Below are positions 15,648 to 16,464 of a stretch of DNA of 16,464 nucleotides, one piece after another. Source of the stretch: Avimonoglobus sp965151315 (lineage in GTDB: Bacteria > Bacillota > Clostridia > UBA1381); assembly GCA_965151315.1 (NCBI GenBank), contig CBCTZG010000062.1:1-16464 (forward strand), written 5' to 3'. The first letter of the stretch is position 1, and the number at the start of each line of letters is the position of its first letter. Position numbers and translations under genes: made by a program. The notes below the pieces were generated by a model. That model had not been told where the DNA came from. It saw only the letters and a list, made by a program, of their open reading frames with translations, and did no database searches.

Positions 15648-16379
15648 ATGGAAGAGGACATAATGAACAAAATTGAAATCCGGCCGGATATTCCGCAGTA
15701 TATGGCACAGCTCCGGCGTTGGCTGGCGGAGAATGAAAACACGCCGTTGGAAGAAATGGATCAGTTTTTTGCCAGCCGAGCGGATATATATGAAGCCCAT
15801 ATGGCGCAATGGCAGCCGGCATACGCGTTCCTGGCGGGGTTAGTGCCGAAAAGCGCAGAAACGCTTCTGGATCTGGGCTGCGGGACGGGCCTGGAGTTAA
15901 CCGGGATTCTCCGGCGTCTGCCGGAGCTCCGGATTACAGGGATCGACCTGTCCCAAACCATGCTGAACCGGCTGCGGAAGAAATTTCCAGATCAACACAT
16001 AGAGCTGATCTGCGCGGATTACTTCCAGGCGGCGTTGGGGGAAAATCGTTTTGATGCAGCAATTTCTTTTGAATCGTTGCATCATTTTAAACCAAAAAAG
16101 AAGCAAACGCTGTTTGATAAATTGTACACAGCCCTAAAGCCCGGCGGTGTTTACATCCATGGCGATTATCTGGCCTGCTGCCCGGAAGAAGAAGCGCTGC
16201 TGTTTTCCGTCTGTGCGGAAAAACGGGCGCGGGCCGGCATAGCGGAGGATACATTCGTCCATTTTGATACGCCGCTGACGCTGGGGCATGAAATAGGACT
16301 GCTGCGGAATTCGGGGTTCCGGAACATCCGGTTTGTGCGGTGTATTGCGGGCGCGTCTATTCTGACTATGGAAAAATAG
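15648..16379 (+). CDS. Class I SAM-dependent methyltransferase
   Basis: 243-residue cytoplasmic methyltransferase. SAM-binding motif I is LLDLGCGTG (73-81), motif II ITGIDLSQTM with acidic D100, then LICADYF (motif III-like), FDAAISFESLHHF (motif IV) and LKPGGVYIHGDY (motif V-VI). The N-terminal 60 residues contain the FASRADIYEAHM-type cap seen in several small-molecule and tRNA methyltransferase relatives (a CmoA-like resemblance), but the substrate cannot be assigned. ATG 15648 has GAGGGA 7 bases upstream; ATG 15663 with GAGGA 4 bases upstream is an alternative. It begins 4 bases after the dehydrogenase stop and is the last gene of the pyk cluster. Confidence 0.9.
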   Translation: MEEDIMNKIEIRPDIPQYMAQLRRWLAENENTPLEEMDQFFASRADIYEAHMAQWQPAYAFLAGLVPKSAETLLDLGCGTGLELTGILRRLPELRITGIDLSQTMLNRLRKKFPDQHIELICADYFQAALGENRFDAAISFESLHHFKPKKKQTLFDKLYTALKPGGVYIHGDYLACCPEEEALLFSVCAEKRARAGIAEDTFVHFDTPLTLGHEIGLLRNSGFRNIRFVRCIAGASILTMEK

Positions 16380-16383
16380 AGGT

Positions 16384-16418
16384 AAAAAAACAGGCACAGG
16401 CTGTGTGCCTGTTTTTTT
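16384..16418 (+). terminator. Rho-independent terminator closing the pyk cluster
   Basis: CAGGCACA (16391-16398) pairs exactly with TGTGCCTG (16404-16411) around a 5-base loop. It is flanked by seven A before and seven T after, which extend the stem to 15 pairs. The symmetry makes it probably bidirectional. It begins 4 bases after the methyltransferase stop. Confidence 0.95.
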
Positions 16419-16428
16419 GTATACCGAA

Positions 16429-16451
16429 AACCACGCGATAGTCGCGTGGTT
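16429..16451. repeat. Perfect 10-bp hairpin, possible IS200/IS605-type end
   Basis: AACCACGCGA (16429-16438) and TCGCGTGGTT (16442-16451) are exact reverse complements with a 3-base loop TAG. No T-run follows and a complete terminator lies just before it, so it is not needed for termination. Short-loop GTGG/CCAC palindromes of this kind mark the ends of IS200/IS605-family and REP-type elements. The window stops 13 bases later, so no transposase can be seen. Confidence 0.6.
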
Positions 16452-16464
16452 CTATAAAGGTTAA

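Noticed and set aside
1..16464. CRISPR arrays, tRNA, rRNA, toxin-antitoxin or defence genes
   Set aside because: No regularly spaced repeats, no cloverleaf-like gene and no such protein families were seen on either strand.

Overview
The window looks like a chromosomal segment of a spore-forming (or formerly spore-forming) anaerobic member of the Clostridia (Firmicutes). Reasons: a DUF4364 protein (a family I know from Clostridia), a SpoIIM-type sporulation protein next to xerD, the dnaE-pfkA-pyk gene order with a small MWTV-type protein before pfkA, a TRAP-type (MtrB) regulator, strong AGGAGG-like ribosome binding sites and sigma-A promoters of the TTGACA/TATAAT type. I cannot assign genus or species from the sequence alone.

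Layout. (1) 1-1616: the 3' part of a large serine recombinase of the Tn4451/TnpX type. Its catalytic N-terminus is missing or out of frame, so this is the edge of a decayed or truncated mobile element; it ends in a stem-loop that overlaps its own stop codon. (2) 1672-2220, minus strand: a DUF4364 winged-helix-like protein, divergent from (3) a plus-strand operon rnhB-yraN-dipeptidase (2314-4276). (4) 4406-5593: aspartate aminotransferase, behind a 10-bp perfect inverted repeat. (5) 5662-6246 spoIIM and 6356-7249 xerD. The spoIIM ribosome binding site lies inside the 3' arm of a terminator-like hairpin. xerD ends in a textbook terminator. (6) 7393-10866: dnaE behind a perfect consensus promoter. 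(7) 10970-12433: mtrB (TRAP), a small DUF2007-like protein and pfkA. (8) 12497-16379: pyk with an extra C-terminal domain, a YbgC-like thioesterase, a 2-hydroxyacid dehydrogenase and a class I methyltransferase, tightly packed and closed by a strong terminator. (9) 16429-16451: a perfect short-loop hairpin at the window end that resembles the terminal palindromes of IS200/IS605-type elements.

How the genes fit together. Most of the window is housekeeping: RNA-primer and chromosome maintenance (rnhB, yraN, xerD, dnaE), lower glycolysis (pfkA, pyk), nitrogen and peptide metabolism (dipeptidase, aspartate aminotransferase) and sporulation (spoIIM). The pfkA-pyk pair is separated by a weak terminator that could set their ratio. 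The three genes after pyk are probably co-transcribed with it.

I see no CRISPR array, tRNA, rRNA, defence system or biosynthetic cluster, and no gene-free stretch longer than about 150 bases. I do not think the window holds a wholly new system. The items most worth a second look are the isolated TRAP gene with a changed RNA-contact residue, the spoIIM ribosome-binding-site hairpin, the broken recombinase at the left end and the IS200-like hairpin at the right end.
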